NCBI GenBank assembly: GCA_019914945.1
Contig: CM034112.1
Coordinates: 2,565,001 to 2,629,000 of the forward strand
Length of the DNA: 64,000 nt
DNA from: Typha latifolia
Taxonomy: Eukaryota > Streptophyta > Magnoliopsida > Poales > Typhaceae
Direction of reading: 5' to 3'
Positions 25,801 through 37,750 of the stretch are shown in pieces; within the stretch, counting starts at the first letter, position 1; each line of letters starts with the position of its first letter. Below the pieces are notes generated by a model. It saw only the letters and a list, made by a program, of their open reading frames with translations. It searched no databases and was not told where the DNA came from. A program made the position numbers and the translations under genes.

Positions 25801-26566
25801 AAAACCAAGAAGTGAGATTCTGTGATAGCTAACATGAAGGAATTCAAGCAAAGAACTCACCTGTTAGTCCATTGTTGGAAGGGAAGTCACAATTGGGGGC
25901 TTCCAGGATCGCCGATACCCGAGTCCCGGCCTCGGCAGCCTTGAGGAAGTACTCATCCAGCTCCTTAACAATCTCGGATAAATCTTTCCTGCTCCTTGGA
26001 GCAACCACCACGGCGAGCTCGCTCGCAGAGTCTTTAGAATACCCACTTACCGCCGAAGGCGGGGGAACCACCGCGGCGGCGGCCGTGGATGCGGAGACAG
26101 TGGTGGTGGCGTCCTCCCACTCCTCCTCGGTGGCTGACCGGGACGAGGAGGGGACGAATGGGTCCCAAAAATCCCAACTTGACGACGGGGGCGGCGGCGG
26201 GGGCGGGGGGAGAATTGGAGATGCGGTAACCGACGAGGCCCAGTTGTCAGAGCTCGGGCTCATCGGAGGAGGAGGTGGAGGAGGCGGCGGCGGCGGCGAT
26301 GGGGAGATGGGAGGAGGGGGAGGAGGAGGTGGTGACGGAGATGGAGAAGGGAGAGGAGGGAGGTGGTTGTGGAGGAGGTCGAGGTGGGTCTCGGCATTGG
26401 CAAATTGGAGCAAGGCGGCGCCGGTGGAGCGCAGAGCTCGGAGGTAGAGGGAGTGGGAAGCAGCGAAGTCGTGCCGAGCTTTCACCAATTGCTTCATGTA
26501 CCGCCGCCGAGCCTTGCAGCGAGACACGGCTTCTTGCCTCTCTAGGTGAGAATGGCAACAGCCCAT
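22869..26566 (-). CDS. DUF630/DUF632 protein (NRG2 / REL2-like)
   Basis: Member of the plant family that includes NITRATE REGULATORY GENE 2 and rice ROLLED AND ERECT LEAF 2, regulators of nitrate response and leaf form whose biochemistry is unclear. Four exons give 633 aa: 26566-25861, 25789-25602, 25209-24986, 23652-22869. The start at 26566 is preferred because it gives MGCC, an N-myristoylation and palmitoylation context; the codon just before it is GTG. DUF630 covers about residues 1-60 (MGCCHSHLER...KARRRYMKQLV). Residues 70-150 hold several runs of 7-11 prolines, then an acidic EEEWED stretch. DUF632 runs from about 235, with EKLYAWEKKLYLEVK, LRRQEAKGVDYVKIEK, LRESELFPQLLELV and the WYSAFC..V..QRDY segment, and is predicted coiled coil. 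A membrane-anchored role is inferred from the N-terminus. Confidence 0.93.
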
Positions 26567-26583
26567 CACCTCTTCCTTCTTTT

Positions 26584-26620
26584 TCTTCTTCTTCTTCTTC
26601 TTCTTCTTCTTCTTCTTCTT
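26584..26620. repeat. (TTC)n microsatellite in the DUF632-gene leader
   Basis: About 12 TTC units on the plus strand (GAA on the gene strand), starting 18 bp upstream of the ATG. Confidence 0.9.
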
Positions 26621-26960
26621 GTAACTCCTTTGTTGGATCTAAACAGATGCAATGGAAAAGGTGGCCCTGTTCCTCTTGGGATTTTGTGGGTAAATCTCAG
26701 GGAAGCATCACATGGGCTTTCTTAATCATCTTCTTCTTGCCACCAGTAGCATTGCTCTTGTGCTATTGAAACAGGAAAGATGAACAGATTCCTAATCTCT
26801 TCACTTTTTTAGGTAAATCTCAGGAAAATGGCATTTGGGTACTTCTCAATCATGGGTTTCGTAACTTGGTTGGAAGCAAAGGTTGCTCCTTTCCATCTCT
26901 ATGAACTCCTCTCTCCATCAACAATTTCAAAAAGACCTTCCTTTCTTTTCCAATATCTAG

Positions 26961-26963
<3 letters not shown>

Positions 26964-27001
<38 letters not shown>
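26964..27001. repeat. (CT)n microsatellite
   Basis: About 19 CT units, roughly 400 bp upstream of the DUF632-gene ATG; GA on that gene's sense strand. Confidence 0.95.
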
Positions 27002-27005
<4 letters not shown>

Positions 27006-28884
27006 GAAATGACTTCAGAAATGGTGGCGAGATTGAAGCAGAGAAACCAAGCAACACTGCGGAGATGAAGAGAGGAGTGTGGAGTTTTGGGCAGTGTGCA
27101 TGAGATGGCTTTGCTGGTGGTCCACATTACCATAATACCCTTCACTTCTCTGAGAATTACTTGGGCCAGGCCTTCCATTTTTGCCGGATCATTTAATGTC
27201 ATTTTAGGTTTCAAGCATTCTAACGGAAAGAAGGGGCAATTCGGTCACTTCATTAGTCCAACGGGCGTGTGCGAAATTGCATAAGGGCGTTCTCGTTATT
27301 CTCGGCAGGTGCGAAGGGGTAAACGTGGAAAAGTACTCGCCGTCCTAAGGAGTTGCCTTTTTTGGGGAGGTGTGTAAATGGGAGCGGGGAGCAATTTGGG
27401 AAACGTTCGGCAAACATTTTTCTCTCTTGACGTAATTGCCCTTGATTTGAAATACTCTTTCCTATTTACTGAAAGCAAGTTGAAAGGAACGTATGTGGAG
27501 CAATAATTGCATGCCAAAATTAGCAATACGCCATTGGAAAATATCAATAAAATTGTAAATTTTAACTTGGTACGAGAAAAAAAAAATTTATAAATTTACT
27601 AAGAAGGTCAAATAAATTATTTTGATTTGGTTATATGCAATAATTAGACTAATAAATTTATCATTAAACTAGTTAAATATATGGGTTAACGTCTCACTTT
27701 ATTATTAAGGTTATGTGCAGAAGAGTGGATAACAATAAAAGAGAGAGCTACATAAAATTTTACCCCCTTAGGACCAAATTTATTTATTATTTTAATTTTT
27801 TTATCACTAAGCTATCCTAGATTTTTGATTAAATTGCAACTATAAATATCTTTTTACATGGATGATTTAAATGACTTCAATGATCCGAGTTTTGTTAAAT
27901 ATGTAGCCCTAAAAATAAAATTAAGTAGCTTACTAATACAGAAGAGGTTGAGCAATTTTTATTCAAACTAACAATAATTTTAAGGATAAAAAATCGGAGA
28001 CATCATAAACGTTGGTGGAGAACCTAGCAATTGTAACATATTAAAAAGTTCAAAAAATATACAGTGAAATAAAACAAAATTTACAGTAAAAAGATTTTTG
28101 ACCAAAGTATGAGAGAATAATGGATTTATAGATTGTGTACTGTTAGGTTAACTCTCCTCCGTCAGTTTTTCTCTCCCATTCAAATGGTGGATATTCAAGT
28201 CAAATATTGAATTTTAAATTTCTTGAAGTTCTTCTGAATTTTTCAAAATAAATATTTTGACCTTTTAACGGTAGATGAATTTGGTAGATATAGAAAGATT
28301 CGTTCCTAGGGTGATCTTGAGATTTTGAGAGATAATAACTTTGAAAGTCTCAGAATATAATGGTTTCAGAATGAAGTCAGATGGAAAGTTATAGTTAAAA
28401 TAGTGGATCAATGTCAGAACGGGGCAGAACAGTAAATATCTGACGTTGTGATGGTCGTCGGAGGGTGACGGACGACCAAGAATGGTGGTGGACTACCGCA
28501 GTGTCAGGTGGCTACTAGTGAAGGAATGTGACTAAAGTTTTGAAAATTGAAATGCTTCTACTGTTGTAATTTACTTCTAAAAAAATAAAAATAATCTAAC
28601 GGCTACGGTAAACGAAAATAATAATTTTGTTAAACTAATTAAAAACATTTAGCGAATCGAATTCACATGCCGATTATCCGATTTATTTGAAATATAAAAT
28701 AATAAGATAAAACTAACTAACTAACTCAAGTTGACTCGACTAGATTAATCTAACCCATGTCATCAGATAGTTACACTTTAACCGAAAATAAATCTAGTAG
28801 AAATTGAATTCATATTGAATAAATATACTCTATAACCTGGAATACTGGATAACTGTTCAGTTTTTATAATCTAGCAAAGAGTTA

Positions 28885-28955
28885 AACTCGCCATATAGAA
28901 CTCGTGACTTTGTGGTGATAAAACCCCATCATTGAGCTAAAATGGCAACCCCACT
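28885..28955 (-). mobile_element. Possible tRNA-derived SINE head (relic)
   Basis: The minus strand reads TTAGCTCAATGATGGGG, close to a tRNA A box, and about 30 bp later AGTCACGAGTTCTATAT, close to a B box. No full cloverleaf or intact tail was seen, so this is a decayed SINE fragment at best. Confidence 0.3.
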
Positions 28956-30362
28956 ACTCACGAATGCTATTGCTATCCATGGATAAATCGCTATTCTTTT
29001 TCATAGTAGCAACCAAATGGGAATAATTTTATCCTCTCTCTAGAAGAGCAATAAGTTAAAGTCAAAAAGGAGATATCTTGTCGTTCCCGTTGTCCGACTT
29101 CTAGCAATCTTGTAGATAGTATCTAGAGAGTATAATCTTTTATCATCTCACTAATTTATATACATGAAAGATACATTTTATAGCATATGCGTGCAGAATT
29201 AAGTCTTAACTGTGCTTCATGTAGCTACTTCAGCTTAACCTTTTACATAGTAGTAGTTGGTTTCCGTCTGCATGATATGAGCATTCTTAATCTTCGGATA
29301 GAATTTGACTCATAGTCAATAATCTTAATGGGCCCGGTCAATGCGAAGGGCAATCTTATAGATGGCACTGTTAATCTAACTCATAATTATTAATACTATA
29401 AAATTACTGATGTTTTTTGAGAAGCCAAAGAAGTTATATTAAATTGACTTGCAAACTTAGATAGAACTTAGAGTATGATTATATTTGGGATTATAACAAA
29501 ATTTAGGACTAAATATATTTTAACTCTTGTACTTATGCTTAAAAAGGGTCTCAAATCGGTCATTATATTTATAACTAAAATAAAACTTTTTATATAAATT
29601 AGTTTAAAATTATTAAAATATATAGAGTAAAATACAAAGACAGTAAAATGCATTTAATGCTTGTTTAATAGAAGAAATTCTTGGGAGTCTCGCTTTGGCG
29701 TGCGCGGATAGAAGTCAAAAAGGTAGCTTGGGCTGGCGATTTAGGCCGTTACCGTGACATAATAAAAGAAGAGAAGAAAAAAATGGAAGGAAATTTGAGT
29801 GATATTGCTACCCACAAATAATAATGCTAATAATAACACTTTAAGATATATAATCTTTTTCTCTCAGTAAAAGATTAGCAGCTTAATGTTCTGACCGTCA
29901 GAGTCACTGGTCCATTTATTTTTAGGATGTCTTTTATAATATTTTTCCTAGAAGTGAAACTTAATAAATGTAGTGAAGAAACTTAATGAATATGTTTTAT
30001 TTTCTCGCCATTTTAGGCCAAATGATCTAGCAACTCTCATGAATTTGTAGCAGATCAAAAATTTCTCTACTTTATATAAAGAAATTATGCTGAAAATTAA
30101 TTTCTAATATCATTAAAAATTTCAGGACCTTCTTCCAGTATGTCAAGGCTAACATTTCTATACATTTGAAATATAAAAAAGAAAAGGAAAAAAAAAAACA
30201 ATGAACGTGACAGCTACCAAAGGAAGGGTAGTAATATCATCCGCTAGTGGTTGGATAAAAATTAGAAAACAGTCAAACACGAGCAGCCAATCGAACCATA
30301 TCTCAAAAATCTATCTCCTCACAGTCTCACACTCATCGAGGATTCCATCCTCAATCCCCTCT

Positions 30363-30365
<3 letters not shown>

Positions 30366-30415
<50 letters not shown>
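30366..30415. repeat. (CT)n microsatellite in the ascorbate peroxidase leader
   Basis: About 25 CT units ending 93 bp before the ATG, in a C/T-rich leader. Confidence 0.95.
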
Positions 30416-30419
<4 letters not shown>

Positions 30420-30507
30420 ACGTCCCCCTTCTCCCCCTCTCCTCTTCTCTTCTTCAAGATCGTGGTCGTGACCTAGGGTTTCGCAGACGTAGGTGTGCAG
30501 CTCAACC

Positions 30508-33500
30508 ATGGCGGCTCCGGTTGTCGACGCGGACTACCTCAAGGAAATCGAGAAAGCGCGTAGGGACCTTCGCGCCCTCATCGCGAGCAAGAACTGCGCC
30601 CCGATCATGCTTCGCCTTGCGTGAGTACAACTCTATCTTCTTCCTTTATCTCCCTCCCTTCGAATTTTTGGATTAGTATTCGTGTTGTATTCTCTAACCG
30701 TGTTAATCCACATCGTTCCTCTCTCGATCGAGGTCGTTTGCTAGGTTTCTCGTTTGGGTTCCATTCGTCGCCCATTACCTGTTCGACGATTCTTGTGTTA
30801 GGCTTAGCGTTGTGAGATTTGGAATTACCAGTGTGAATTGTGAAATGATGTTTACTTTGGTCTCCATTTTTGGACCTTTCTATTTGTTACTAAGAGTACT
30901 CACTAAAATCAATCTGCATGCACTTAAATGCTATTTTTTGGCAAATAATCAGTTATCTGGAGAAGATTCACGGTGAGAATTTTGTAATTCTCGGTGTCTA
31001 ATAAGCTTAAAGATCCAGCTAAACCCTATTCGATTATTGGCTTGCATGTTAGTAATTATGAGAGTAAGACTTCGTACATCTCCCCTCTCCTGACCTCGCA
31101 GAGGCACGATTGTGGCTGAAAATAAAATTCAAGCCATGTAGATGCAGTTATACTTTTAATCAAGTCTCTACTTTTACTAAAATTGGGTTCATATTTGAAC
31201 TTCTTGATAACTGTAGTACTTTCAGATATTTTCTGGTGAATTGCTGCATGAACATATCAGCTTCTCTATTTGTATCGGTTCATTCAACTACAAGCTCTTC
31301 CATATCTCTATATAGAAAACTTCTAGATGATACTTAAAAATATTTCTGTATCCAATATGCTACAGAATACTTACGAGAAAGGATTTGTACCAATGGGTCC
31401 TTTGATAGAACTCTCGTTAAACTTCTCATACACGTCTTATGCATACACTTAGAGTCCTTTCATTTTCTCCTTGCAGGTGGCATGATGCTGGCACTTATGA
31501 TGTGAACACAAAGACAGGCGGACCAAATGGTTCAATTAGACATGAGGAAGAGTTTAATCATGGTTCAAATGCTGGCCTAAAAATTGCAATAGATCTTTGT
31601 GGTATGCTTCTTTTACTCGGCTTTGTTGACATACATAAAGTTGCCATTCTATTTGAATCTTTCAATTTATTGATTCTCCTTTAGATTTTGTAAATATTTT
31701 TTTTTATCACTGTTGGCTTTCCATGATCTAATTCCTTGGAAGGAGAAATTCACTTTTTTATCCTCTAGATAAAGGGTTGATTTACACTATATGCGTGCAG
31801 AAACCAAATTATGATATGCAAGACTGTTAAGTTTATTTAATGTCTTTTAATTTTCTTGTTCTATTTGTCAGAGCCTGTGAAAGTGAAACATCCAAAGATC
31901 ACCTATGCAGACCTTTACCAGGTAATTAGAGAACAATTTTACTTCCAAATTTCTGCAGATAAATGCACTTTTTTTTAGATTCAAATCTATGAATGCATTT
32001 AAAGTACCGAAGCTTTAGTTACAGAGAGTTTATGACATATGGGACAGTATACTCTCTGGGTTGGGCAGCATTCCTGTTCAATTATTTGGAAGACCAATCT
32101 GCTGTGGTTCAGATGTTGCTATAGTTACAAAAGTGTCAGTGATATCAAAATATGAGGCTAAGATTTCAGACTGGCATAAGAATAAGGAAAGTGTGAGGAA
32201 GAAGAAAGGAGGGCTGAAGGTTAAAGATGACAGTGTTTGGTAAACTTTGATGAAGTAATGTTTCATAACTTAACACCAAATTCTATATATATAAACTATT
32301 ATAGATCTTAATGGAATATAAATGTTGTTTAAAGAATGCATAGGTATAAATGTACAAATCAAATATTTTGAGCTCCTTATGTAAATAACTTGGAAGCAAA
32401 ATAACTGGATAGCTATGCTGCTTTCCTTTTTTAAGTATGTCTCTTGTTGTATGAATTTACATAAGCAAAATTTGATATGATATGATTTGACTAGATGGAG
32501 GGCTTCCAGAGGTATGCCTATTTGGCCCTTGGTTGGGGGATAAGGAAAAGGTGAAAAACAAGGATAAGATAAAGGTCTACTTATCATGGGATAAAAATGG
32601 TGCTTTCCTTATTCTTGTTTTAGTGTTTGGTTAGAAAAATAAGGATAAGGTGCTTATAGGGATAAGGAACACTTATGACTTATTCTGTCTGAAAATGCAA
32701 TCAGAAATTAGGATAAAGATGGGTTATCATAGTTTTTTATCCCAACACCGTCATCCTGCATTTGGATGCAATTACAGTATAAAAAGTGGGGATATTAAGG
32801 AGTGTTATTTGGGCCATCCCTGATTTCTCACCCCTTCGTCCTTTAACCAAATGGTTGGATTGTTCTACTTTCCTGCTAGCAGATTTTGGTTTTATTTGAC
32901 TCGCTCAAGGATAGTGATAAAATGACAACATGAGCTTTAGAGTTGAGACTGTTGTGGATCAAACACATCCACATCCATCAGTGTGAAGAAAAAATAAATG
33001 ATTCATTCTAATTGATGCTACATCCGTATGATTACAGCAGATGCTATTGTAAAAGTGTTTTGCATTTATGCTCTGATGTAAAGGCACTTTTGATAGAGAG
33101 TTGACTGATGGAAATACTCGAATCTCCTAAGTCCTGTGCTTAATATAGATAGGTGTTTAATTGTATGTTAAAGCTAATCCAATATTATCTTATTCAGCTT
33201 GCTGGAGTGGTTGCTGTTGAAGTTACTGGAGGGCCAACCGTTGACTTTGTCCCTGGAAGACGGGTACGTAAAATTGCATCTTTGGTTTTAGCTAGAACAT
33301 GCATTTAGACTAACGGTTCTCATGCTTTCTCAGGATTCATCAGTTTGCCCCAAAGAAGGACGGCTTCCTGATGCTAAGAAAGGTTGCTGCTTGCTGATAA
33401 TATGCAGTTGTCATGTCAATCAATTGAATTGGTCCTTAGTATTTGTAACTGGCAATTATTAGACTGACCTCTGGAGATTCTTCTATAAGCATCTCTTTGT

Positions 33501-35143
33501 ATATTAGATTTTGTACCTACAGATTGGAGAATATCCTTTATCCCACAAAGGAGGACAGTCTGACAAACTAACCTTTTTAGTCGTTAGGTTACAGGGCTCC
33601 AACCTATGGTTCAAAGTTCTATTACTCGATAGATGTAGTCATTTATCTATTTTTTGAGAAGTTAGCAGGATTTCTTGTGAGTGTATGGGTTAAAACTTGA
33701 TCCCCTATAGGATTAGGCTGCAATATCACATGTTTAAATCATTGTTCCTTTTCCATTCTTCCTCTGCGAGTTTCTTCATCATAAAGTTTTGAATATCATT
33801 CACCCTTTATTGAAAAGCTCTGAGTTGTAGTTGCCTGTCCCATGGGCAGATGAAATAGTTCTGTTATAAGGCATGTTGTGTACATAAATTTTTTCCTATG
33901 CCCCTGGGTTACACGTGCAGATTCCTATCAATGGCACAAGGCTATGATAAGGATGTCATTTACATTTATTTTCCATCATCTTTCTCCTTCTGTTTGCATA
34001 CCCCTGGTGATGGCATAAGCTTTTTGATCTAATCAGTCAACATTTCACCCATCACCTCTTTTTTTTGTTAAAGAGATTTGCCAATCCTTCTGTCTATTGT
34101 TTAATGCTTATCTAGTGAACTTAGTTTACCATTTTAATGTGCAGTATTTCTTGATGCATTGATATTAGTGTTTTTTTTTTCTTTTTGAGATTAGTGTTAA
34201 GATATGTTTTTGGTTATAGGTGTGCCGCATCTAAGGGACATCTTTTATAGGATGGGTTTATCAGACAAAGATATTGTAGCTCTATCTGGTGGACACACTC
34301 TGGTAATCTTACGCCACTGTCTCAAGAACCTTTCTTTGCAACTGATGTACTTTAATAATTCATATTTGATTTTTGTACTTTATTCTTGCAGGGAAGGGCG
34401 CATCCTGAAAGATCGGGATTTGATGGTGCCTGGACGAGCGAACCTCTTAAATTTGACAACTCCTACTTCATGTAAGGCTAGCAGAAATCTACTAATCACT
34501 CAAAAGTATCTTATATTAATCCAAATTTTGACTAACAATTGTTTCTTTGTGCCTCAGAGAACTGTTGAAAGGGGAAGCCGAGGGGCTCCTGAAGCTTCCA
34601 ACTGACAAAGCTCTCTTAGAGGATCCTGAGTTTAGGCTCTACGTAGAGCTCTATGCAAAGGTACTTTCTAATGACTTCATCACATTTTGCTCAATATTGG
34701 GCACACAAAATTGGCATCAATTATCAAGTTCTCCTATGCAGATATTAAATTTCAGTAGTAGTCTTCCAAAGACAATAGGCTGTTGGAATACCTCCAATGC
34801 ACTATATTAAGATTTAACAAAAATGCTTTGAAGAACACCAGACTTGGGTTCTGGGCTAACCTAGCGCTCCTCCATAGCCTTCCTGCTATCCTCAGATTTA
34901 TTTCATTTTTAACTCTCGTTTTTTTTCCTCTTTTTGCAGGATGAAGATCTCTTCTTCAAGGACTATGCTGAATCACATAAGAAACTTTCAGAACTGGGTT
35001 TTACTCCAAGAGGTCCTGGAGCAGCTGCCAAAGCATATCCCAGCAGCGCTATACTGGCACAGAGTGCTGTTGGAGTTGCAGTTACTGCTGGTGTTATTAT
35101 CCTGAGTTACCTTTACGAAGCTTCTAGGAGGGCAAATAAATAA
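30508..35143 (+). CDS. APX: L-ascorbate peroxidase, peroxisomal membrane type (APX3-like)
   Basis: Class I haem peroxidase that reduces hydrogen peroxide with ascorbate on the peroxisome/ER membrane. Nine exons give 290 aa: 30508-30620, 31477-31601, 31872-31921, 33198-33263, 33334-33382, 34220-34302, 34392-34471, 34558-34660, 34940-35143. The distal catalytic pair Arg36 and His40 lies in [13 protein letters not shown]. The proximal haem ligand His160 lies in [16 protein letters not shown]. Haem-pocket words [15 protein letters not shown] and GRRDSS are intact. The last exon adds a hydrophobic anchor (about 264-281) followed by YEASRRANK, the basic tail that targets APX3-type enzymes to peroxisomal membrane. 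Cytosolic APX (about 250 aa) lacks this tail. The polyadenylation signal AATAAA is at 35219-35224. Intron 3 (1.3 kb) contains a MITE-like insertion. Confidence 0.97.
32505..32870. mobile_element. Probable MITE-like insertion in APX intron 3
   Basis: The left edge has TATTTGGCCCTTGGTTGGGGGATAAGG. The right edge on the minus strand reads CCAACCATTTGGTTAAAGGACGAAGG. The interior repeats GGATAAGG words in both directions (AAGGATAAG, CCTTATTC). This fits a non-autonomous hAT- or Harbinger-like element; the family was not assigned. Confidence 0.4.
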
Positions 35144-35592
35144 ACAGCTTGGCCCGTTCCTGGATATTCATATCTGATACTTCTAGACAGACTACAATAT
35201 TAATGAGAGTTTTCTTTCAATAAAAAAAGACTACAAATATTAGTGAGATGCAGAAAATCTAATCTATCAATTCTGTACTGTTTCGACAGTATTAATTATT
35301 ATCACTTTTAGAGTAAATACCTTTTATAGAGAGTTACTATTTAATGTCAGACTGTTTTAGTCTACGGATCTGATTGATACATACTTGGCAACTTCAGATT
35401 GTTATAGTTTATTCAGTTGTTTGATAGTTGAGCTACACAGAAAATCACAATATCGATCACTTGGCTTGAAGCCTCCAGCTGCTACTTTAATCTTGGAAAA
35501 ATGTAATAATAAACAGCTCTGCTTCTTTTTGTCATTGGCAAGTGAAACAGGAAAACAACAAATAAGCAAATAATAAGTGGTTATTGAATTAG
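35144..35592. other. 3' region downstream of ascorbate peroxidase
   Basis: APX 3' UTR with its AATAAA signal to about 35240, then AT-rich DNA with nothing recognisable. Confidence 0.5.
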
Positions 35593-35727
35593 TTAATTAA
35601 GAACCTGGGCCATGAAAGCCCAATAAACAGCAAGCACAACAACAGTCCCTGCCAAAAATAAATAAATAACAAAACCAAGCCTCCTCTCTTGGGGCTTCCT
35701 TCTTCCCTCAAAGGAGAACAAGTTCAT
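35593..35727 (-). CDS. Hypothetical 44-aa tail-anchored-type membrane protein
   Basis: Short ORF 87 bp downstream of the TPR gene stop, on the same strand. It encodes a basic head (EGRRKPQERR) followed by about 22 hydrophobic residues (from LGFVIYLFLAG to VYWAF) and a short AQVLN end, the layout of a tail-anchored protein. The start at 35727 has a good GGAGATGA context; an upstream in-frame ATG at 35832 overlaps the TPR gene end and gives 79 aa. It could be a separate gene, an alternative last exon of the TPR gene, or just 3' UTR. I do not recognise a family with certainty. Confidence 0.35.
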   Translation of the reverse strand: MNLFSFEGRRKPQERRLGFVIYLFLAGTVVVLAVYWAFMAQVLN

Positions 35728-35813
35728 CTCCTTCCTCCTACAACTACCACCCACTAATGAATTTGAATCCACCCACCCCTCCCCCTTAATAAAAAAAATT
35801 AAAAATAAATCTA

Positions 35814-37499
35814 CTACTTGGGAGAATTCCATGCTTGTGTAATATCCTGAAATATCCTAAGCCTCTTCCCTATCTTCCCCTCACCCAATGCAGGACTAGT
35901 GTTGCTATTGAGCTTCTTGTTGTTATTATTATTCTTATTCTTATTATTATTATTATCAGCATTCTCCTCTTCAAGAACAGGGGCCAAAACAGCAGCAACA
36001 ATGGCCTCATCGAACGCATTGTTATCCGGCAGCTCCGGCCATTTATCCTCACCGGAGATAGACTTCCTTCTGCTAAACTCTTCCTCTGTTTTCGCCGCCA
36101 CTAACGCCGCGGCCTTCGGTTGCAGCGCCTTCTCCATCTCAGTCCCCGACCTCGTCCTCTTAAGGTTGCCCAAAGGATCATTCAACTGTTGTAGCTCCTT
36201 CGCGGTCCTCGACGAGTAAAACGGCTGCGCGTCGACGTTGAGCTCGGGCTTCGCGTTCATGGCGTTGGCTCTGTTCACGTCGACGTTCTCGTCCGCGAAG
36301 CGCTCTCGAGGCGGAAGCATGTAGTCCAAGCAGGGCTGAGGCTGCCATATGGAGGAAGAAGAACCCACAAATGCATCAAAGAGCCAGGTGGTGTCGAATC
36401 CGGGGTTGCCGAGGAGCTTGGACTCGAGGTCTCGGAGCATCTCCTGGGCCCTTTCGAAGGCCTTCAAGTGCGAATCCGCGCCGCGTAGGCCGTCGACCAT
36501 GGCCGGCCTCACTTGTTTGAGGGTCTCCTTCGCCTCGGCGATGCGGCCTTGCTTCATCAAGCAGATGCCGAGGTTGCACATCTTGTTGTTGTCGGCGCCG
36601 ATGAGGAGGGCTCTCCGGTAGGCGGCTTCGGCTTCGACGTAGTTTTCCTTCTGCATCAATGCCCAGCCTAGATTCCCCTGTGATTATTTTACCCAATTCA
36701 ATTCAATTCAATTCAAAAGTTATCCAAGAAGACAGTGTAATTAAACAACAGTGTGGTGTTTCCTCTCACCAGAAGCCTGGTTGCTTCTTGCTCGACTGAG
36801 ACTTGGAATTTCCTCCCCTGAGACCGGGCGGTCTTCGTGCGCTTCCCGTTAAAGGCGAGACCTTGCTGGATTAGCTGCAACTTGCGCCTCAAAAGAGATA
36901 TCTGATCATCCAACCTCCCACATCTCTACACCAATTAGAATCAAGAAAAATAAAAGAATCAAATTTAGCCCCTTAAGCATTGAGAAACAAAGGAATTAAT
37001 AGCGCATATGGGGTTATAAAAGAAAGAAAGAAAACCTTGTATAAATCCAATAGAATGTTATCAAGGGATTCTTGGGCCTGATCGGAGCACCTGACTCGCA
37101 ACGACTTGATCGCCTCGATGGCTTCCTCTGCCCGGTTTTGCTGCTTCATGACGATCGCCATGTCCTTGAGCGCGCTGTCGACTCGGTCGCCGGCATTGAT
37201 CGCCGCCCAGAACAAGGCTATCGCTTTCTCAGGGTCCTTGTCCACAAGCTAATCAATGCGACAAGGTACAAAAGGATCAGAAAAACAAAACCCAAATCTG
37301 AGAATGTTCATCTCTAGCAATGGAAATTTACCTGAACCCGCTTCGCCTTGACGTAGGGCGTGTCGCCGACCGGGACTTTGTGGGTGACATGGAAGGAATC
37401 GGAGCGAGTTCTTGCGATGGGTTTGATGGGGGAGCAAGGAGCAGATTTGGTTGGCCTAATGCAGGTTGGGGCGTTTATGTTCCATGGATCTTGCATCAT
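35814..37499 (-). CDS. TPR protein, MS5/POLLENLESS3-like (SDI1 family)
   Basis: Tetratricopeptide-repeat protein of the family containing MALE STERILE 5/POLLENLESS3/TDM1, needed to leave meiosis II, and the sulphur-deficiency SDI proteins. Four exons give 466 aa: 37499-37332, 37248-37036, 36925-36770, 36677-35814. The N-terminus PTKSAPCSP...RSDSFHVTHKVPVGDTPYVKAK is family-typical. TPR-type helices follow: LVDKDPEKAIALFWAAINAGDR, MAIVMKQQNRAEEAIEAI, LGWALMQKENYVEAEAAYRRAL and LGICLMKQGRIAEAKETL. The C-terminal half is low in repeats, with an Asn/Lys homopolymer-like stretch (about 428-443) encoded by AAT/AAC codons, and ends KRLRIFQDITQAWN. Tandem Met codons sit at the start. MSA elements upstream suggest cell-cycle expression. 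It resembles POLLENLESS3-LIKE members most, but exact orthology needs a tree. Confidence 0.9.
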
Positions 37500-37708
37500 C
37501 TTTGTACTATTATGAATTGAATTAGAGATGCTTTGTTCTCTGTTGGGTCTTCTTCTCTCTGCTCTATTAGCGAGGAGTTCTTGGAAGATTGGAAAGCAGA
37601 GCAAGGAGGAAGGAGAAGAAGAGAAGAGAGAAGGATCGAGCTTTGGATTCTCTTCCGGGGATCGATCTTGGTGTTAATATGAGAACCGTGGGAAGAGGAA
37701 AACCCATT

Positions 37709-37750
37709 CGACCGTTGGAAATCTAGCCGTTTGTAAAACTAGCCGTTGGG
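37709..37750 (-). promoter_or_regulatory. Three MSA (mitosis-specific activator) elements upstream of the TPR gene
   Basis: Minus-strand motifs: CCCAACGGCTA (37740-37750, a full match to YCYAACGGYYA), AAACGGCTA (37724-37732, core plus right half) and TCCAACGGTCG (37709-37719, ten of eleven). All share orientation with the gene and lie 210-250 bp upstream of its ATG. Confidence 0.6.

Larger units (their letters stand above)
26567..30507. other. Divergent intergenic region, DUF632 gene / ascorbate peroxidase
   Basis: About 3.9 kb. 26567-27100 is the leader and promoter side of the DUF632 gene with (TTC)n and (CT)n tracts. 27550-30180 is AT-rich with no recognised gene, apart from a tRNA-like SINE relic near 28900. 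30300-30507 is the peroxidase leader, with a (CT)n tract. Confidence 0.55.

Noticed and set aside
25872..26447. 191-codon plus-strand Gly-rich frame
   Set aside because: Complement of the proline-rich exon of the DUF632 gene; poly-Gly is the mirror of CCN repeats.
26567..26569. Upstream GTG as the DUF632-gene start
   Set aside because: It is not an ATG, and the next codon gives MGCC, the expected myristoylated start of the family.
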